The translations under genes were made by a program, and so were the position numbers. The notes beneath the pieces were generated by a model that made no database searches, was not told the origin of the DNA, and saw nothing but the letters and a program-made list of their open reading frames with translations. Of a DNA stretch of 18,271 bases, positions 15,001 through 18,271 are shown piece after piece; the stretch's first letter is position 1, and each line of letters begins with the position of its first letter. The stretch comes from JAVBNF01 sp031551725 (GTDB lineage Bacteria > Bacteroidota > Bacteroidia > Bacteroidales > P3), in assembly GCA_031551725.1 (NCBI GenBank), contig JAVBNF010000014.1:1-18271 (forward strand), in the 5' to 3' direction.

Positions 15001-15054
15001 TTTCTAAACTTTCTAAACTTTCTGAACTTTCTGAACTTTCTGAACTTTCTGAAC
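15001..15054. repeat. Minisatellite of six 9-base units TTTCTRAAC
   Basis: Six units, two TTTCTAAAC then four TTTCTGAAC, end 10 bases before the degV stop codon. The reverse complement contains GTTYAGA, the core of the 10-base array, so the two arrays are inverted relative to each other and could fold together. Copy number is likely to vary between strains. Confidence 0.95.
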
Positions 15055-15063
15055 GTCTCAAAC

Positions 15064-16863
15064 TTACTTTGTAATATACGAAACCTCAATCGCGCCCGGT
15101 CCGCCATTGGTGCCGAGAACGGGAGAGATTTGCATGATATAAGCTGTTTTCTGACCGCATATTAATTCCAGATGATTCGCAAATTCTTCTGCTTTTTGCA
15201 AATCTTCTTTATTGGTGTATAATACGCAATATCTTTCAATTCCTTTGGTTTTATGTACATCCGCAAACATATCTGCCATGCCGTTGATGCTGCCTGTATG
15301 TCCGAAATAACTTTTCAAAGTAATTCCTCCTCCTTCTCTATTCATTGACACGACAGGGCGCATATTCAACAGATTGGCAATAAAACCTTTGGGACGCGAC
15401 AAGCGGCCTCCACGGATAAAGAATTTCAACGTTGACGGTGCAATAAGCAGGAACGCTTTCGATTTCCATTCTTCAACCATCATGAGAATTTCGTCTACCG
15501 AATGCCCGTCTTTAATGGCTTCCGCAGTAAGTTCGGCAATTAATCCAAACGCACCGGAAGCACATTTGGTATCTACAACATTAATCGGTGTACCGCGATC
15601 TTCACTGACTTTCTTCGCCGCCGTGTAGCAATTCGAATACGTACCGCTCAACTTTGAGGAAAGGCAAAGCGAAATAATACTTTCATATTTGCCTGTTAAG
15701 TAATTGAATTTATTGGTAAAATCTTTTTTTGAAGGCTGAGAAGTAGTTGGGAGGTCTTTGAGCTTATTGAGTTGTTCATAAAATTGATCAGAGGTAATGG
15801 TGATACGATCCAAAAACTGACTGTTTCCTATGTGTAAATTCAAGGGAACAACATGAATTTGGTGTTCGTCGATAAACGATTTTGGCAAATCAGCACAGCT
15901 ATCAATAACCAATGCAATATTGTTTTTGCGATGTTCGGAAACCTCCTGTTGGAAAATCATATCATCCACTTTTTGGTAGACAATTTCTCCAAATTGCGTA
16001 ATTTTATTGTAAACATTCGCCGGTTGATCGGTATGAATATGGATACGCATTTTTGAGCGGCTGCCGGCAATGACAAGCGAATCGCCCATTTCGCCGATTG
16101 ATTTGCGAATTTCTTCCTTGTTAAAATCTTCGCCGGAAATCAAGCACTCCGTACAATAGCGGAACGTGATTTCTTCGTGATCAATATTAAACTCTTCGCC
16201 CAACTGTTGTACCTGCGAACGCGACTGGATAATTTCTTTGATGGATTGGTTTTCCAAAAATTCAACAACACCTTGCAAAAAGAACACAATCCCCTGTGCA
16301 CCGGCATCCACGACTTTCGCTTTCGCTAATTTTTCCAATAATTTGGAAATATCTGCCAAAATATCTTTTGCATATTCGTAAGATTCTTTGAAAAGCGTAA
16401 TGAAATCGGTTTGCGTTTGCGCCAGTTCATCAAACTTAATCGACCATTCGCGCAACATCGTGATGATGGTTCCTTCAACCGGATTTGCAATGGATTCGTA
16501 GGCGTAGTCTACGGCTTTGCGCACGCTTTTCGCGAAAGCGATCGTACCGAGCGATTCTTCATTCGGCAGTTCGTTGCTGATTCCGTACAGATATTGTGCA
16601 AAAATAATGCCCGAATTTCCGCGAGCACCCACAAGAGCAGCGTCAGAAATCGAAGTGGCAGCATCTTTCAGGTGATTCGACGGCACCGCATTATCAATAA
16701 TGGCATGCATGGTCGATGCCATGTTCGTACCCGTATCGGCATCCGGAACAGGAAAAACATTGATCTTGTTCAGATAACCTTGTTGGTCGAATATATTTTT
16801 AGCTCCTGCGAGAAAACCGTAATACAGGTGTTTTCCGCTAAGCTGTTCTATTGTTTCACTCAT
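15064..16863 (-). CDS. Dak/DhaL kinase-like and DegV (fatty-acid-binding) fusion protein
   Basis: This 599-residue protein joins what are two proteins in Firmicutes: FakA (fatty acid kinase) and FakB/DegV (fatty acid carrier). Residues 1 to about 200 are a DhaL domain with NVFPVPDADTGTNM (35-48; Asp41 and Asp43 should bind Mg/nucleotide) and GARGNSGII (79-87). The usual PDGDTGTNM has Ala at the Gly position here. A FakA-like middle domain follows with FRYCTECLI and IHIHTDQPANV. From about 312 on it is DegV: ALVIDSCADLP, TTSQPS, SSKLSGTYSN and FFIRGGRLS. It probably phosphorylates exogenous fatty acids for phospholipid synthesis, which is inferred from the family. A clear promoter lies upstream. 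Confidence 0.92.
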   Translation of the reverse strand: MSETIEQLSGKHLYYGFLAGAKNIFDQQGYLNKINVFPVPDADTGTNMASTMHAIIDNAVPSNHLKDAATSISDAALVGARGNSGIIFAQYLYGISNELPNEESLGTIAFAKSVRKAVDYAYESIANPVEGTIITMLREWSIKFDELAQTQTDFITLFKESYEYAKDILADISKLLEKLAKAKVVDAGAQGIVFFLQGVVEFLENQSIKEIIQSRSQVQQLGEEFNIDHEEITFRYCTECLISGEDFNKEEIRKSIGEMGDSLVIAGSRSKMRIHIHTDQPANVYNKITQFGEIVYQKVDDMIFQQEVSEHRKNNIALVIDSCADLPKSFIDEHQIHVVPLNLHIGNSQFLDRITITSDQFYEQLNKLKDLPTTSQPSKKDFTNKFNYLTGKYESIISLCLSSKLSGTYSNCYTAAKKVSEDRGTPINVVDTKCASGAFGLIAELTAEAIKDGHSVDEILMMVEEWKSKAFLLIAPSTLKFFIRGGRLSRPKGFIANLLNMRPVVSMNREGGGITLKSYFGHTGSINGMADMFADVHKTKGIERYCVLYTNKEDLQKAEEFANHLELICGQKTAYIMQISPVLGTNGGPGAIEVSYITK

Positions 16864-16897
16864 GATAAAAAAGTTGGTATCAACTCATATTATCGTG

Positions 16898-16928
16898 CAA
16901 AAGTACGAAATTTTTCGGAAACAATCAA
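16898..16928 (-). promoter_or_regulatory. Bacteroidota-type promoter for the Dak/DegV gene
   Basis: On the minus strand TTG (16926-16928), 20 nt, then TACTTTTG (16898-16905) fits TTG-N19/20-TAnnTTTG. It lies 34 nt upstream of the start codon, in the gap after ispE, so the gene need not depend on ispE transcription. Confidence 0.65.
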
Positions 16929-16932
16929 TTAT

Positions 16933-17748
16933 TTATTCCGAAACAAAACAATCGTTCAGAAAATCATCATTTTTAGCGATGTACGAATTATCAAAAATCC
17001 CAAAAACCGATGAGCCGCTGCCGCTCATTGAAGCGTAAACCGCTCCTTTCTCGTATAAATGATTTTTGATGTCCAAAATTCGTGGGAATTTTTCAAAAAC
17101 GGATTTCTCGAAATCGTTGTGAATAGTACCTTTCCAAGTTTCTATCGGTTGCTTTAACAAAGTAATTAAGTCGTTTTCAGATTTTTGCGGAACAACTCCG
17201 GCGTATGCCTGGGCAGTACTTACATGAATAGGCGGAACAATGATTTTCAATGAATAATTATCCAACGAAAAATTGAGTTCCTGTAACACATCCCCCCTTT
17301 CCAAGCCCAAAGCGGCTTTGTTTTTGATAAAAAACGCACAATCGCTTCCCAAACGGCTTGCATATTGAATGAGTTGTTCTTCTGTCAAGTTCAAACTGAA
17401 TAATTCATTGCACATTTTGAGTGCAAATGCCGCGTCGGACGATCCTCCGCCAAGTCCGGCGCCGAATGGAATGATTTTATGCAAATGCACGGAAACAGCC
17501 GGAAAATCGTAATCTTTTTTTAATAATTGAATGGCTTTTACAATCAGATTATCATCCGGATTTCCGTCAATCTGTAAGCCTGTTGCCTTAAATTCTATCG
17601 GATTTTGCGCGTCGGGAACCTCCACAATTTCGAGTACATCGCAGAGCCGCGTGGGGAGAAAAACCGTTTCGAGGTTGTGATAACCGTCGGGACGTTTTTC
17701 TACTACCCGCAAGCCGAGATTTATTTTTGCATTTGGAAAGACAATCAT
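16933..17748 (-). CDS. ispE: 4-diphosphocytidyl-2-C-methyl-D-erythritol kinase
   Basis: A GHMP kinase of the MEP (non-mevalonate) isoprenoid pathway; it phosphorylates the 2-hydroxyl of CDP-methylerythritol in the cytoplasm. It has 271 residues, near the family length. I start at Met 17748 because the family N-terminus is MIVFPNAKINLGLRV; the open frame runs up to 17910 but the extra stretch is repeat sequence. Lys8 matches the catalytic Lys. The GHMP ATP loop IPFGAGLGGGSSDAA is at about 93-107. RLGSDCAFFI supplies the catalytic Asp at about 135. The third motif ASMSGSGSSVFGIF lies near the C-terminus. A TACATTTG -7 box is 15 nt upstream. Confidence 0.96.
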   Translation of the reverse strand: MIVFPNAKINLGLRVVEKRPDGYHNLETVFLPTRLCDVLEIVEVPDAQNPIEFKATGLQIDGNPDDNLIVKAIQLLKKDYDFPAVSVHLHKIIPFGAGLGGGSSDAAFALKMCNELFSLNLTEEQLIQYASRLGSDCAFFIKNKAALGLERGDVLQELNFSLDNYSLKIIVPPIHVSTAQAYAGVVPQKSENDLITLLKQPIETWKGTIHNDFEKSVFEKFPRILDIKNHLYEKGAVYASMSGSGSSVFGIFDNSYIAKNDDFLNDCFVSE

Positions 17749-17763
17749 TAGAATTTTTTTTTG

Positions 17764-17771
17764 CAAATGTA
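17764..17771 (-). promoter_or_regulatory. -7 element TACATTTG for ispE
   Basis: On the minus strand TACATTTG fits TAnnTTTG and stands 15 nt before the ispE start. Its position supports the start at 17748 rather than at 17910. A 28-bp palindrome begins 24 nt upstream of it. Confidence 0.6.
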
Positions 17772-17795
17772 AGAATTTTTTCATTACGAAAAAAC

Positions 17796-17823
17796 GTAGA
17801 GACGCAATGCATTGCGTCTCTAC
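17796..17823. repeat. 28-bp perfect palindrome
   Basis: GTAGAGACGCAATG (17796-17809) is followed directly by its exact reverse complement (17810-17823), with no spacer. It resembles short palindromic repeats I have seen dispersed in many bacterial genomes. It covers the region where the ispE promoter's upstream elements would lie. Confidence 0.95.
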
Positions 17824-17951
17824 AAAAAGAACAAGCGTTTTTTTCAAGAAACTCAACCGCAGCCCGTGCAGCCAGCGAAACGACCGCCGCTTGTCCTTGA
17901 GACTTTGCAATTTGAGAACGCTGAGAAATTGTATAACTAATCAAACTATTT

Positions 17952-18271
17952 TCAATCCCTGAGGCAGCGCACCAAGAAGCCTTTCGCACGATTGTTCGGG
18001 TAACGGTGGACTAAACTAGAACCATGGGTCATGTCTCGATTCCACGCACGCGAAGCATCGAAGCCCGATGCACTCCAAAAGTACACATTCGAGCTACGAA
18101 CGTAGAATACTGAACCATCGTAGTTACGGTAACCGGCAGGACGCACGGAAAAACCATATTTATTGCTGCCGCCGAATGTACAACTCTCCAACTGCGTGCC
18201 GGCACTGGTACCAAGCCAATAAGCGGTACTCGTAGAACCCGAATTATGACTCCTTAAACCCTCACCAGTAC
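17952..18271 (-). CDS. FISUMP-domain protein, 3' part only
   Basis: The gene is cut by the window edge; the last 105 codons are visible. The C-terminal sequence GFSVRPAGYRNYDGSVFYV, then VYFWSASG, then GFLVRCLRD, matches the Fibrobacter succinogenes major paralogous domain (FISUMP), with its GYR-DG, WSA and VRC-RD motifs. Such proteins are usually exported lipoproteins or surface proteins, but the signal sequence would lie outside the window. Function is unknown even in the family. The upstream ACTGGTGAGGG... codons are in frame through position 18270. Confidence 0.88.
   Translation of the reverse strand, partial: TGEGLRSHNSGSTSTAYWLGTSAGTQLESCTFGGSNKYGFSVRPAGYRNYDGSVFYVRSSNVYFWSASGFDASRAWNRDMTHGSSLVHRYPNNRAKGFLVRCLRD

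Noticed and set aside
14931..15054. CRISPR-like array
   Set aside because: Units are 9-10 bases in direct contact without spacers, and no cas genes are present; these are minisatellites.
17749..17910. N-terminal extension of IspE
   Set aside because: The extension is translated from a palindromic repeat and lies upstream of the TACATTTG promoter; the family start MIVFPNAKIN fits 17748.
17825..17945. Coding-like minus-strand stretch reading SQIAKSQGQAAVVSLAAR
   Set aside because: It looks protein-like in composition but has no clear start, recognisable family or end; it runs into the palindrome. It could be a remnant, which I cannot support.

Overview
The window looks like a chromosome segment of a Bacteroidales-type bacterium (phylum Bacteroidota). 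The signs are promoter elements matching the Bacteroidota -7 box TAnnTTTG upstream of at least eight genes, A-rich leaders without Shine-Dalgarno sequences, a type IX secretion C-terminal sorting domain, a BT_3928-like protein, a DUF1599 protein, a fused Dak/DegV protein and a FISUMP-domain protein. Intergenic DNA is AT-rich and full of short palindromic and tandem repeats.

Layout. 1-551 has no convincing gene; it holds two tandem hairpin repeats and a possible structured RNA or decayed element. 552-2398 is an array of three tandem RhuM-family (COG3943-like) genes with near-copied 3' halves and divergent DNA-binding N-terminal halves. 2390-5304 (minus) is a tight operon DUF1599 > BT_3928-like DoxX protein > OppB/DppB-type permease, whose 3' end is overlapped by the third RhuM gene. 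5585-8545 (plus) carries separately promoted genes: an AAA_14/DUF4143 ATPase, a COG0731-type radical SAM protein and a class II Fic protein. A bidirectional terminator separates Fic from a minus-strand tRNA with anticodon CAU. 8773-9810 (minus) is an AlkZ-like winged-helix protein. 10067-13769 (plus) is an operon: PASTA protein > secreted T9SS cargo > RluD-type pseudouridine synthase. 13823-17748 (minus) holds core metabolism: aroC, a Dak/DegV fusion and ispE. The right edge holds the 3' end of a FISUMP-domain gene.

The most interesting signal is in the RhuM array. Each of the three genes carries, at the same codon position just after the predicted helix-turn-helix, a perfect inverted repeat with 12-13 bp arms. 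The arm sequence differs between paralogues while the complementarity is kept, and the encoded amino acids change accordingly. This is covariation within coding DNA. It suggests selection for a gene-specific palindrome, possibly the protein's own operator or an RNA hairpin. Each gene also has the same leader with a short out-of-frame ORF (MKYYE...) overlapping the true start codon.

Other notable points are a hairpin repeat read in frame inside the RluD gene, related to the two hairpins at the left edge; a 28-bp perfect palindrome beside the ispE promoter; and two inverted minisatellite arrays between degV and aroC.
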